Positions 17,701 through 24,238 of a DNA stretch of 56,776 nt are shown in pieces; within the stretch, counting starts at the first letter, position 1; every line of letters starts with the position of its first letter. A model generated the notes under the pieces. It was given only the letters and a program-made list of their open reading frames with translations. It searched no databases and was not told the origin of the DNA. Origin of the DNA: an uncultured Bacteroidia bacterium (GTDB taxonomy: Bacteria > Bacteroidota > Bacteroidia > Bacteroidales > F082); assembly GCA_902774295.1 (NCBI GenBank), contig CACYHP010000007.1:1-56776 (forward strand), written 5' to 3'. The position numbers and the translations under genes were made by a program.

Positions 17701-19424
17701 ACAAAGTCTTTGCAGGACAGTCTGGAGACAATAACTATGGCAAAGCTGTTGATGTTCCAGAAATAACGCCAAATACTGTTGAAAACTATGTCGTAACCGT
17801 TGCTGCAACAGCAAATGGATACTCAATCAAATACGGGACAAAATATTTAGGATGGACAACAGGTAATTCCCTTAATTTTGACACAGATTTCTCTGAAAAC
17901 AACAATGAATGGACTTTTGCAATGGATGAAGGCAATGTCAATATTATCACCATAAAAGATCCAACTCGTATATTAAAATGGAATGCAACCAATCCTCGTT
18001 TTGCATGCTATACATCAGCACAGACACCTGTCATGCTCTTTAAGAAGGTTTTGGTATTGTGTACAACAATATCTACCCCTACATTACCTGTTGACCCTCA
18101 AGGAGAAATGACCTCAGATGCGACAATCCCTGCAGGTGACGCATATACATTAACAGATCCTGTTACGGTCCCAGAAGGCATCACATTAACAGTTAACGGC
18201 ATTCTTGGAAACGACAACCCTGCCAACCTCATCATCGAAGACGGCGGCCAGGTTATCGTTAACAACACAGGCGTGCAAGCCACATTCAAGAAATCAGTGT
18301 CACACGGTGCAGCAAAAACCGCTGCTAACTGGTACACAATTTCTTCACCGGTTAACAATATTGCTCCAGGTTCAGTAACCAACCTCATCCAAGCTACACC
18401 TGCCAACTACGACTTGTACTACTATGATGAGGCAACAACCACATGGTTCAACCACAAAGCTGCCGGCCATGCAGTTGCCAACATGACCAACGGTAAAGGT
18501 TACCTCTACTGGAACACCGATGGCGACGAATTATCATTCCCAGGTGAACTTAACAGTGGTAATATTGAGATCGCTGTTACCAAAACAGGGACAACTGACC
18601 TCGCAGGTTTCAACCTCATCGGTAACCCTTATTCACATAACATCTATAAAGGTGACGGCACAGCTATTCCAAATAGCATCCTCTCAGCTGGCTACTACAC
18701 ATTGTCAAATGCTGGCGCTTGGACAGCCGGAACAGACAATACAACAGCTATCAAACCTGGTCAGGGTATATTGGTGAAAGCTACTTCAGCTGGCACTGTC
18801 ACAATGACCAACACCACTGCAAACGGTGCAAAACGCAACAATGAATTCATCAAGTTCATGATTGCTAACAACCAGTACGAAGATGTTGCATACGCCTTGT
18901 TCAATGAAGAAGAAGGCTTGAACAAGATCAACCACCGCAACGCTGACATCCCAATGCTTTACATCCCTCAGGATGGTCAGAACTATGCTATTGCCACAAT
19001 GAGCAACGAAACACAATCGTTCAACCTCAACTTAAGAGTAATGACAACAGGTCAGTACACCTTAAGTTTCAAGGCTGAAGGCAAATACGATTACCTCCAC
19101 GTCATCGACCGCATGACAGGCGAGGACATCGACATGCTCCTCAATGGTGAATATAGCTTCATCGCTTCTCCTAGCGACAACGACGCCCGTTTCATCGTTA
19201 AACTTGGCTACAACGCTAACAACAGCGTTGAAAACAACCTCTTCGCCTACCAGAATGGCAGCGACATCGTCGTCAACGGCGAAGGCGAACTCCAGGTGTT
19301 CGACGTCACAGGCCGCATGGTCGCTACACAACACGTGAACGGAGTTCAGACAGTGAACGTTCCTTCACAGGGAGTGTTTATATTCAAACTGAATGAGAAG
19401 ACACAAAAGATTGTTGTAAGATAA
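14730..19424 (+). CDS. Giant multidomain T9SS-secreted surface protein
   Basis: A 1564-residue secreted protein. After a signal peptide (1-28, ending MWGQ) come a beta-sandwich (~29-170), a BACON-type domain (~176-273, ending DVTVTQSG), an OB-fold-like domain as in DUF6359 proteins (~277-386), an Ig-like domain (~387-499), two InlB-type repeats (~500-672, TEVTLTATPADGYDF), another beta-sandwich (~675-805), a Big_2-like domain (~809-893), a Listeria-Bacteroides repeat (~895-965) and a ricin-like domain (~967-1110). From ~1165 to the end is a region nearly shared with the protein at 24525-27878. The last ~75 residues are a type A T9SS sorting domain (LQVFDVTGRMVA, VFIFKLNEKTQKIVVR). A small PLGSGL-tailed protein gene follows. 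Adhesion or polymer binding is inferred; no catalytic motif was seen. Confidence 0.9.
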   Translation: MKRKFTFLIAAAVMLLTMVATTGEMWGQSDYSKDYTGNVTLSTTGGTNATSCVVNINSTGYNGIKAGTSNSAGAVKITVPSDTKYLHLHVAAWNNTTASLAVTPTGYSDNISLTANSGIANSTPFTFNGDASTSAYYKVITFSDALTADTDLTFTAVGGKRFVIWGVTAEAIGSTPSISADDVQMGCNAQGTSISYEIDNYVAGTMTAATEATWITNLQAEPDYEYPYMGSIEVTTTINESVSPRSATVTLTYTYNTDQTVTKDVTVTQSGNPNASGGANNPYTVAQARAAIDASTGITGVYATGIVSENVYYSETNHYITYNISSDGLTTSDQLQAFHGRNLNNTDFTSQDNIQVGDVVVIYGNLTKYNSTYEFADGNYLISLVRRPIITATPSPLVVPNYVVGTAEPEYETLTVNGSNLTANISLALNDNSNFEMSTDLTNWTSSLTLTQSEGSVTNAEVAIRMKAGLAKGNYAGTVTLTSTDAEDVVVNLSGTVTGQTYTIEQYSSPATAHGTITFEPASPVEDGTEVTLTATPADGYDFTADSWVFYKQSGQDYVVDNTIVVTNSKITMPAYNIWVDATFAVKPTYAITKVVTPANGGTVETDETAWEGKTVTVLVEKAAHYDFTSIVVSKTEDPETTIQTSGSYANGFTFTMPAYAVTVTVTFTELQDYATIPFSYDGNGSPNPVPIGMTFNSIGNYDNSPKMKFDNQGDYVIIYYHGEANKLSYTVKNNSFSGGQFDVLESVNGIDYTTVHSYSGSTLVGTMNESYQINTSSKYIKFIYTTKSSGNVALGKINIKQIATPTDSWKLDDEPIVAHTVTIGESNTFPTFVTNSDGAKTYTSTNTGVATINSTTGEITLMSAGSTTIKCATAETANYLASEKGYALTVNAGANYTVTYHVNGVTSTDEVPAGNLNLTAPQIIPGGYTYVGWTDTEIDGVTSEATYFSSYNVTANVDLYAVFSMERFDKIASVPTPGTYVIASKPGDIYKVFAGQSGDNNYGKAVDVPEITPNTVENYVVTVAATANGYSIKYGTKYLGWTTGNSLNFDTDFSENNNEWTFAMDEGNVNIITIKDPTRILKWNATNPRFACYTSAQTPVMLFKKVLVLCTTISTPTLPVDPQGEMTSDATIPAGDAYTLTDPVTVPEGITLTVNGILGNDNPANLIIEDGGQVIVNNTGVQATFKKSVSHGAAKTAANWYTISSPVNNIAPGSVTNLIQATPANYDLYYYDEATTTWFNHKAAGHAVANMTNGKGYLYWNTDGDELSFPGELNSGNIEIAVTKTGTTDLAGFNLIGNPYSHNIYKGDGTAIPNSILSAGYYTLSNAGAWTAGTDNTTAIKPGQGILVKATSAGTVTMTNTTANGAKRNNEFIKFMIANNQYEDVAYALFNEEEGLNKINHRNADIPMLYIPQDGQNYAIATMSNETQSFNLNLRVMTTGQYTLSFKAEGKYDYLHVIDRMTGEDIDMLLNGEYSFIASPSDNDARFIVKLGYNANNSVENNLFAYQNGSDIVVNGEGELQVFDVTGRMVATQHVNGVQTVNVPSQGVFIFKLNEKTQKIVVR

Positions 19425-19434
19425 TATTCAAACC

Positions 19435-19514
19435 GTCATTTCGACCGAAGTGGAGAAATCCTCTTTCTCCGGTGACATGTGAAAAAGAGGATTTCTCGAC
19501 AAGCTCGAAATGAC
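19435..19514. repeat. GTCATTTCGA palindromic element
   Basis: The element starts gtcatttcgaccgaagtgg and ends gacaagctcgaaatgac, with internal arms gagaaatcctctttctcc and aaagaggatttctc that pair into a long hairpin. It separates the T9SS gene from its small partner gene. Related copies are at 24142-24232 and 34753-34834, and others are translated inside genes. Confidence 0.85.
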
Positions 19515-19539
19515 ACAAAAAAGAGAAAGGATATATAAA

Positions 19540-19791
19540 ATGAAAAAGATATTATTTGTAATTGCATTGGTTATTACAATGGGCTTCGGCGCAAAAGCCC
19601 AAATTGGCCTTACCGACGCATTCTTCAACGACTGGGCACAGAGCGACTTGATGCGCGACATCACACTCGTTAATCTTCCTAACGAGCACGGCCTCACCAC
19701 CGACGTCCCCGGCGCCCCTCTCGGCAGCGGTCTGTTCATCCTCGGCGCCCTCGGCGCAGGATACGCATTGGCTCGCCGTAAAAGGGATTAG
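19540..19791 (+). CDS. Small exported protein with PLGSGL C-terminal membrane tail
   Basis: An 83-residue protein: a signal peptide (1-20, ending GFGAKAQ), a short acidic segment with a D-W motif (FFNDWAQSD), and a C-terminal tail PLGSGLFILGALGAGYA followed by the basic end RRKRD. This tripartite tail (short motif, hydrophobic helix, basic end) resembles sorting signals processed in the membrane, but no matching peptidase is in the window. Two paralogues, at 24239-24490 and 56462-56725, share the layout and also lie directly downstream of T9SS genes. I start it at the ATG at 19540; an in-frame ATG at 19510 lies in the repeat. The function is unknown. Confidence 0.8.
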   Translation: MKKILFVIALVITMGFGAKAQIGLTDAFFNDWAQSDLMRDITLVNLPNEHGLTTDVPGAPLGSGLFILGALGAGYALARRKRD

Positions 19792-19945
19792 TTTACGGTT
19801 TACGGTTTACCGTTTATTGGCAGACACATCATCAACCGATACAAAAATCTAGTATCATAAAAAATTAGGGACGAAATCTTTCGTCCCTAATTTAAACGGT
19901 AAACAGTAAACAGTAAACAATAAACAGTAAACAGCAAACAGCAAG
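19792..19945. repeat. Heptamer arrays (TTTACGG / AAACAGT) flanking a 14-bp perfect hairpin
   Basis: Plus-strand units of the type TTTACGGTTTACCG (19792-19819) face complementary units ACGGTAAACAGTAAACAG (19895-19945). Between them is the perfect hairpin described separately. The arrays fill the space between two convergent genes and are of the same style as those at 20876, 35856, 45272 and 46284, with different heptamers. Confidence 0.7.
19863..19892. terminator. Bidirectional terminator hairpin
   Basis: Arms AATTAGGGACGAAA (19863-19876) and its exact complement (19879-19892) with a 2-base centre, between the convergent small-protein gene and the EamA gene. A-rich and T-rich flanks suit termination in both directions. 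Confidence 0.65.
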
Positions 19946-19948
19946 CAA

Positions 19949-20845
19949 CTACTCCGCCGCCCGGCTCTTATTCACTAAAACAACGCCGGTGAAGACAAGG
20001 ACTGCAGCAGCGATCTTCTGCCATGTGAGATGGTCCATGCCAGTGACAATGCCCATCACAGTGGCGATAATAGGCTGCACATAGCCATAAAGACTGATGA
20101 CCGTCGGGCGTAACACCTTCTGCCCTACCGGTATCAAGAAATAAGCGACGAAGGTGGAGAAAAGAATCACAAAACCAAGCTCGAGAAGGTATTTCGTAGG
20201 CATAACAGCCATGTTGAGACCAACCAACTCCTTGATATCTAACGGGATAGCGACGACAGCCGAGAAGAGAAACATCCACTTCATGAAGGTAACGACGCTG
20301 TATTTTGTGATGAGCGGACGAAAAGCTCCGAGATACAAGGCAAAGAAGATGCAGTTGCCAATCATATAGACAATGCCCATGGGCTGAGTCTCGGTGACAC
20401 TGCCGCTATCGACACGCACGGTGTTGAAGACCAGGAAGATGACACCCAAGAAACTCAACGCCACACCGCCGGCTTTCTTCCAAGTGATAGGCTCCTTCAG
20501 CACTATTGCCGCGATGAACATAGTGAAGATAGGCGTGAGCGGAGTGAGGATGCTGGTGTCGAAAGGCGTGGTCATGGTGCTCGCCTTCAAAAACGACCAT
20601 TGAGTGAGGAATAGACCGAACATCGAGGCAAGAAAAATCTTCGGGAAGTCCTTTAAATCGACCTTTTCTTTCGGCAAAAACAGCGACGTCAGCCAGAAAA
20701 GCACAGCAGCACCTACCGCACGAAAGCAAAACAAACCCATCGGCGATATCAACGCCAACATCGACAAATCCCTGCAGATGATTATGTTGAAGCCGAAAAT
20801 CGTGTAGGCGATGAATGCTGAAATATGACCTAAAGACTTTTTCAT
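19949..20845 (-). CDS. EamA-family (DMT) transporter
   Basis: A 298-residue inner-membrane protein with ten hydrophobic helices in two EamA repeats (~8-140 and ~155-293). Typical pieces are FGFNIIICRDL in helix 1, the TPLTPIFTMFIAAIVLKEPI motif at the end of repeat one and SLYGYVQPIIATVMG in repeat two. The family exports metabolites such as amino acids; the substrate here cannot be told. The promoter -7 box TAATTTTG is at 20854-20861 on the minus strand, only 9 bp from the ATG, so the leader is almost absent. Confidence 0.9.
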   Translation of the reverse strand: MKKSLGHISAFIAYTIFGFNIIICRDLSMLALISPMGLFCFRAVGAAVLFWLTSLFLPKEKVDLKDFPKIFLASMFGLFLTQWSFLKASTMTTPFDTSILTPLTPIFTMFIAAIVLKEPITWKKAGGVALSFLGVIFLVFNTVRVDSGSVTETQPMGIVYMIGNCIFFALYLGAFRPLITKYSVVTFMKWMFLFSAVVAIPLDIKELVGLNMAVMPTKYLLELGFVILFSTFVAYFLIPVGQKVLRPTVISLYGYVQPIIATVMGIVTGMDHLTWQKIAAAVLVFTGVVLVNKSRAAE

Positions 20846-20853
20846 TGCGTGCG

Positions 20854-20861
20854 CAAAATTA
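20854..20861 (-). promoter_or_regulatory. Promoter of the EamA transporter gene
   Basis: A -7 box TAATTTTG read on the minus strand, 8 bp from the start codon at 20845; the transcript would be essentially leaderless. Confidence 0.5.
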
Positions 20862-20875
20862 CAAAAAAAGTCGCC

Positions 20876-20954
20876 AGTCTTTAGTTTTTAGTCTTTAGTT
20901 TTTAGTTTTTTAAAATTATAGCAACTAAAGACTAACGACTAACGACTAAAAACT
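20876..20954. repeat. Heptamer array, CTTTAGT / ACTAAAG type
   Basis: Units such as TAGTCTTTAGTTTTTAGT (20876-20911) face complementary units ACTAAAGACTAACGACTAA (20931-20954), making a large imperfect stem between the divergent EamA and COG0523 genes. The array stops just before the -7 box TATTTTTG at 20956-20963. The same heptamer type recurs at 46284-46364. Confidence 0.7.
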
Positions 20955-20991
20955 GTATTTTTGCAAGTTGAAAATTAAAATACATAGAAAT

Positions 20992-22224
20992 ATGAGTAGA
21001 AAAGAAACCCCGGTCCTACTTCTGACCGGTTATCTCGGAAGCGGAAAGACAACATTGGTAAACCATATCCTTTCAAACAAGAAAGGCATCAAATTCGCAG
21101 TGATAGTCAACGACATAGGCGAGGTGAACATCGATGCCGACCTCATCCAAAAAGGCGGCGTGGTGGGCAAGAAAGACGAGAGCCTCGTGGCACTGCAGAA
21201 CGGCTGCATCTGCTGCACCCTGAAAATGGACCTCATCGAGCAGCTCAACGACATCATGAAGATGGACCGTTTCGACTATATCGTCATCGAGGCGAGCGGC
21301 ATATGCGAGCCTGAGCCGATAGCACGCACCATCGCCGGAATCCCGAGCATGGGCAAGGAATACACTCAGTCCGGCACCCCACGTCTCGACTGCATCGTGA
21401 CAGTGGTCGACGCCCTCAGAATGAAAGACGAGTTCGGATGCGGCGACAGCCTCAAGAACGAAAACATCGACGAAGACGACATCGAGAACCTCGTGATTGA
21501 ACAGATTGAGTTCTGCAACATGGTCATCTTGAACAAGGTGTCGGAGGTCGAACCTAAAGAACTCGAGCGCATCCGCCAGATTGTGAAGAACCTCTCCCCT
21601 GACGCCGAAATCCTCGAATGCGACTATGCAAACGTCGATTTGGACAGAATTATCGACACCTACATGTTCGACTATAACACCGTCTCAGGTTCAGCCGGCT
21701 GGATTAAGATTATAGAGGGTAATTCCGTCATTTCGACCGAAGCGGAGCGTAGTGGAGAAATCTCCGACGAACATGAACATCATCATGACCACGAAGACCA
21801 TGATCACGAGCATCATCACCACCATCACGATCATGATGAGGAAGAAGGCGAAGCTGAGGAATACGGCATCGGCACTTATGTTTACTTCAACAGAAGACCT
21901 TTTGACACTTTGAAGTTCAACGATTACGTGCTGAACAATTGGCCGAAGAACATCATCCGTTGCAAGGGATTGTGCTATTTCGCCGACAACCAGGACATGT
22001 CGTACATCTTCGAGACGGCAGGCAAGCAGAAGAAGCTCTCTGAGGCAGGCTATTGGTTCGCCACCGCGAGCGAGGAAGAACTGCGCCAGTTCGTCGAACG
22101 CGACCCGAGCATCCTCAAAGACTGGGACGAGGAATACGGCGACCGCATGGAGAAAATCGTTTTCATCGGACAGAAACTCGACAAGGAAGCGATAAAACAA
22201 GCGCTTGACAGCTGCTTATTTTAG
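20992..22224 (+). CDS. COG0523 (CobW/ZNG1-type) metallochaperone GTPase
   Basis: A 410-residue G3E-family GTPase that delivers metal ions, often zinc, to client proteins. Walker A GYLGSGKTT is at residues 13-21; the family's metal-binding motif GCICC is at ~71-75; IVIEASGICEP and VILNKVSEV follow. A histidine-rich stretch (~259-285, HEHHHDHEDHDHEHHHHHH) precedes the CobW C-terminal domain (GTYVYFNRRPFDTLKFNDYV). Residues ~246-260 (VISTEAERSGEIS) are encoded by one arm of the GTCATTTCGA repeat. I start it at the ATG at 20992 because the upstream TTG frame runs into the -7 box TATTTTTG at 20956-20963. No Zur box was recognised. Confidence 0.92.
   Translation: MSRKETPVLLLTGYLGSGKTTLVNHILSNKKGIKFAVIVNDIGEVNIDADLIQKGGVVGKKDESLVALQNGCICCTLKMDLIEQLNDIMKMDRFDYIVIEASGICEPEPIARTIAGIPSMGKEYTQSGTPRLDCIVTVVDALRMKDEFGCGDSLKNENIDEDDIENLVIEQIEFCNMVILNKVSEVEPKELERIRQIVKNLSPDAEILECDYANVDLDRIIDTYMFDYNTVSGSAGWIKIIEGNSVISTEAERSGEISDEHEHHHDHEDHDHEHHHHHHDHDEEEGEAEEYGIGTYVYFNRRPFDTLKFNDYVLNNWPKNIIRCKGLCYFADNQDMSYIFETAGKQKKLSEAGYWFATASEEELRQFVERDPSILKDWDEEYGDRMEKIVFIGQKLDKEAIKQALDSCLF
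21727..21771. repeat. One arm of the GTCATTTCGA element inside the COG0523 gene
   Basis: The sequence gtcatttcgaccgaagcgg...ggagaaatctcc matches the left arm of the intergenic element. It is translated as VISTEAERSGEIS immediately before the histidine-rich segment. Confidence 0.8.
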
Positions 22225-22249
22225 GGAACAGATAATAGATAACAGATAA

Positions 22250-22290
22250 TAGAGGGCGCAGGGCATCTGTATTGCTTTGCGCTCTTTTAT
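22250..22290 (+). terminator. Terminator after the COG0523 gene
   Basis: The stem agagggcgca (near 22251) pairs with tgcgctctttt (near 22278), followed by a T-rich run. It is preceded by AGATAACAG-type heptamers at 22228-22250. Confidence 0.5.
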
Positions 22291-22325
22291 TTTACCCAAA
22301 ATATTCTGTCAAACCAAAATTTTTG

Positions 22326-22333
22326 TATCTTTG
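22326..22333 (+). promoter_or_regulatory. Promoter of the truncated nuclease-like gene
   Basis: A -7 box TATCTTTG 46 bp before the ATG at 22379, so the fragment still has a transcription signal. Confidence 0.55.
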
Positions 22334-22378
22334 CATCAGGTAATAATCAATATTTAGTAACCTTTTAATTTCATAAAA

Positions 22379-22555
22379 ATGGATGATACTAATATGACAA
22401 CTTTTGTCGAAACTGGCGAATTCGGTCCGATTTACCGACAGTTTGAAAAAAAGCCTAAAGAGGCGATTCTTTTTCTTAAAGAGCAGCAACATGGAGAATG
22501 TATTAATGCTTTATATCGAGACGATATTGGCTTCGTTGATTATGACAGCTTTTGA
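22379..22555 (+). pseudogene. Amino-terminal fragment of a phage-type barnase-like nuclease gene
   Basis: A 58-codon frame starting MDDTNMTTFVETGEFGP and containing QFEKKPKEAILFLKEQQHGE and NALYRDDIGFVDY. This is the opening of a family of phage and toxin-associated proteins (PBECR/DUF3519-like) in which the text continues with a W-G motif and a GYGLAHI-type histidine motif. Here a TGA follows DYDSF and the catalytic part is missing, so it is probably a degraded copy. A terminator-like hairpin aaaaaggggatttgacccccc follows at 22606. Family recognition rests on motif memory only. Confidence 0.5.
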
Positions 22556-22773
22556 TTTACGACCAATGTCAAGAAAGAATCCGAAGCGAGCTGAAAGAGC
22601 ACGAAAAAAGGGGATTTGACCCCCCTCTTTATTCCAATATCCGCTACCGTCATAACTTCGGGCGTTGAATCGGTTTTACTGACAGACCTGTTCCCTGTCA
22701 AACGGATATACGATGCAAAAATAATAAAAACTTTTGTAATAAATGGATGTTTTTATTAATTTTTTAGTGTTAC

Positions 22774-22846
22774 CACAAAAAAGATTCCCCGTTATCACAA
22801 CGGGGAATCCAAACAAAACTAAAACTAAACATGTTAGAGCTACATT
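22774..22846. repeat. Hairpin repeat, copy A (GATTCCCCGTT)
   Basis: The copy begins cacaaaaaagattcccc, has an 11-bp perfect hairpin (GATTCCCCGTT, loop atcac, AACGGGGAATC) and continues ccaaacaaaactaaaac to an ATGTTA. Copies B (23306-23352) and C (24049-24120) match it closely. The three copies bound the small toxin-like genes. Confidence 0.85.
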
Positions 22847-22860
22847 TTTTCATAAACCCC

Positions 22861-22891
22861 TTGACAAACTCGAAATTTTTCTGTATCTTTG
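22861..22891 (+). promoter_or_regulatory. Strong promoter of the two-gene toxin-like unit
   Basis: TTGACA at 22861-22866 and TATCTTTG at 22884-22891 with a 17-bp spacer, one of the best-matching promoters in the window. It lies directly downstream of repeat copy A and fixes the start of the next gene at 22915. Confidence 0.7.
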
Positions 22892-22914
22892 CAGAAATTT
22901 TAAAATTAAAATAT

Positions 22915-23076
22915 ATGAATAGAGAACTAATTATCAAACAAAGAAGCCTTAGAGAAAACAGAAGAAGTTTTAACAACTACGTGCTTGAGAAAGAGTTGAA
23001 GAATAGTGTAAGTCCTGAGGAATTCAGGACCAAGTTGGTGGAATGTGTGGTCAAGCAGTATGAAAACGTACACTAA
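22915..23076 (+). CDS. Small basic protein, possible antitoxin
   Basis: A 53-residue charged helical protein (MNRELIIKQRSLRENRRSF...EEFRTKLVECVVKQYENVH). The frame is open for 84 more bases upstream, but the promoter at 22861-22891 lies there, so the ATG at 22915 is preferred. Its 3' end overlaps the next gene by 17 bp, the arrangement common in toxin-antitoxin pairs. I do not recognise a family; the antitoxin role is inferred from size, order and overlap. Confidence 0.55.
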   Translation: MNRELIIKQRSLRENRRSFNNYVLEKELKNSVSPEEFRTKLVECVVKQYENVH

Positions 23077-23293
23077 TTCGTTAGTTGATGAAATTCTTAC
23101 ATTATCTTATCGTGCAGATACAATGCCCCAATTAATATGGGATACGGCGGATGTCCATCATCCTGATTCAAGGCGAATGCTTGTGAAACATGGAAGACTT
23201 GCGGTATTTTTCATAATTTACAAAGACTATGTTATTGTTTATGACATAGTTCCGTCAAAATTATTTACTAATGAATTGCCCGAACCGGAATAA
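23060..23293 (+). CDS. Small protein, possible RelE/ParE-like toxin
   Basis: A 77-residue protein (MKTYTNSLVDEILTLS...), start chosen at the ATG at 23060, overlapping the preceding gene by 17 bp. The second half (HGRLAVFFIIYKDYVIVYDI) resembles the beta-strand core of RelE/ParE-type toxins, in which an R/Y-rich strand is followed by a D-x-V-x-V-x-x-I strand, but the match is weak and it is shorter than most. It is bounded by repeat copies A and B. Toxin function is inference. Confidence 0.45.
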   Translation: MKTYTNSLVDEILTLSYRADTMPQLIWDTADVHHPDSRRMLVKHGRLAVFFIIYKDYVIVYDIVPSKLFTNELPEPE

Positions 23294-23305
23294 AATGTAA
23301 AACTA

Positions 23306-23352
23306 CACAAAAAAGATTCCCCGTTATCACAACGGGGAACCCAAACAAAACT
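23306..23352. repeat. Hairpin repeat, copy B
   Basis: A 47-bp version of the GATTCCCCGTT element with the 9-bp core hairpin TTCCCCGTT/AACGGGGAA, starting 12 bp after the stop of the preceding gene. It lacks the downstream aaaactaaacatgtta part of copies A and C. Confidence 0.85.
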
Positions 23353-23475
23353 ATAACATCTTAAAATAAATATTTTGAAACCTTTTAACGTCACAAAATG
23401 AAAATTTTCAATTAAGTTATTTGGTAATAGAAGAGGCTAACGAGTGGGTAATTATATTGATTCGATATGTAAACT

Positions 23476-23895
23476 ATGAATAAGAAAATTGAAAAACAAA
23501 AGGCTATCAATGCTTTAAAGAGGGTCATCAAAACGAAAACTGATGAGGAAAACGCTTTTTTCTGTAGTTTTGGTCCAGTATGTTTGAAGTATGGTGAGCC
23601 TGGCGATCCGGAAAAGAACTTTCGCAAAGGTTACGGAATAAGCCATATAATTGCAAAACGCGATTACGAACATGCAATGGACAAAAAAGCTTTCCCAGAA
23701 ACAGGATTACAGCTTGTTAAAAAGCTAATGGACGTTATTGTATATGGAAAAGTGGCAAAAATTGTGCCGTCTAAACAGTGTATCCATTTGCAAAAAGATG
23801 GTCTCGAGGCGGTAATATCGCAAAACTGGCACGGAGATAAAGTCAATTGGCTGCTTACAGGCTGGAGGCAGGTATTAAAAAAACCGCCAGTATAA
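23476..23895 (+). CDS. Putative PBECR-type (barnase/EndoU/colicin-like) ribonuclease toxin
   Basis: A 139-residue protein. The motif RKGYGISHIIAKRDYEH (residues 50-66, His57) resembles the catalytic GYGLxHI..KH motif of phage-type barnase-EndoU-ColicinE5/D-RelE nucleases. It is followed by a helix (ETGLQLVKKLMDVIVYGKVA) and a terminal NWHGDKVNWLLTGW strand as in those domains. It stands between repeat copies B and C, near the truncated relative at 22379-22555. No partner antitoxin protein is visible; a candidate antisense RNA starts on the opposite strand downstream. The assignment rests on motif memory. Confidence 0.55.
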   Translation: MNKKIEKQKAINALKRVIKTKTDEENAFFCSFGPVCLKYGEPGDPEKNFRKGYGISHIIAKRDYEHAMDKKAFPETGLQLVKKLMDVIVYGKVAKIVPSKQCIHLQKDGLEAVISQNWHGDKVNWLLTGWRQVLKKPPV

Positions 23896-23994
23896 ACTAG
23901 CGGTATTTTTTTCGATGAACCAAGGTGGGTTTGTGCCACTTTTGGCCTACGCACAAGCCGCCTATATTTAGTCGTCGGCAGGTGGGAGCGAAAT
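23877..23994 (-). ncRNA. Candidate small RNA opposite the 3' end of the nuclease-like gene
   Basis: On the minus strand a promoter is visible (TTGACA near 24025-24030, TATCTTTG at 24001-24008) and about 118 bases later an intrinsic terminator: stem ACCGCTAG/CTGGCGGT (23904-23883) followed by seven T. The last ~20 bases are complementary to the end of the nuclease-like gene. The same hairpin followed by T on the plus strand can also end that gene's transcript. No convincing coding frame lies in the transcript. Confidence 0.45.
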
Positions 23995-24048
23995 GCACTG
24001 CAAAGATACAACAAATTTTTTGATTGTCAATAGGTTTGACAAAAAAAT

Positions 24049-24120
24049 CACAAAAAAGATTCCCCGTTATCACAACGGGGAACCCAAACAAAACTAAAAC
24101 TAAACATGTTAAAACTACAT
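24049..24120. repeat. Hairpin repeat, copy C
   Basis: A 72-bp copy nearly identical to copy A through the hairpin, the aaacaaaactaaaac stretch and the ATGTTA. It closes the repeat-bounded region on the right. Confidence 0.85.
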
Positions 24121-24141
24121 TGCTGTAGCTTTGGGGTTATT

Positions 24142-24232
24142 GTCATTTCGAGCGAAACGAAGTGGAGTCGAGAAATCCTTATTTTTCGGGAACAACCGAG
24201 TAAAAGGATTTCTCCACTCCGGTCGAAATGAC
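24142..24232. repeat. GTCATTTCGA palindromic element
   Basis: It starts gtcatttcgagcgaaacg and ends ccggtcgaaatgac, with paired inner arms gagaaatcctt and aaggatttctc. It lies 6 bp beyond the stop codon of the small PLGSGL gene, so it may act as its terminator. Confidence 0.85.
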
Positions 24233-24238
24233 ATCTGA

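Noticed and set aside
22831..22914. Longer version of the small gene starting ATGTTAGAG within repeat copy A
   Set aside because: A strong promoter (TTGACA, TATCTTTG) lies between this ATG and the ATG at 22915, so the longer form would start upstream of its own promoter.
22774..24120. CRISPR array or integron attC array
   Set aside because: The three repeats are 460-700 bp apart with genes between, so this is not CRISPR; no integrase and no attC core-site sequences were seen.
24142..24232. Insertion sequence
   Set aside because: The element is about 90 bp, encodes no transposase and shows no evident target-site duplication; at most it is a miniature element mobilised by something outside the window.
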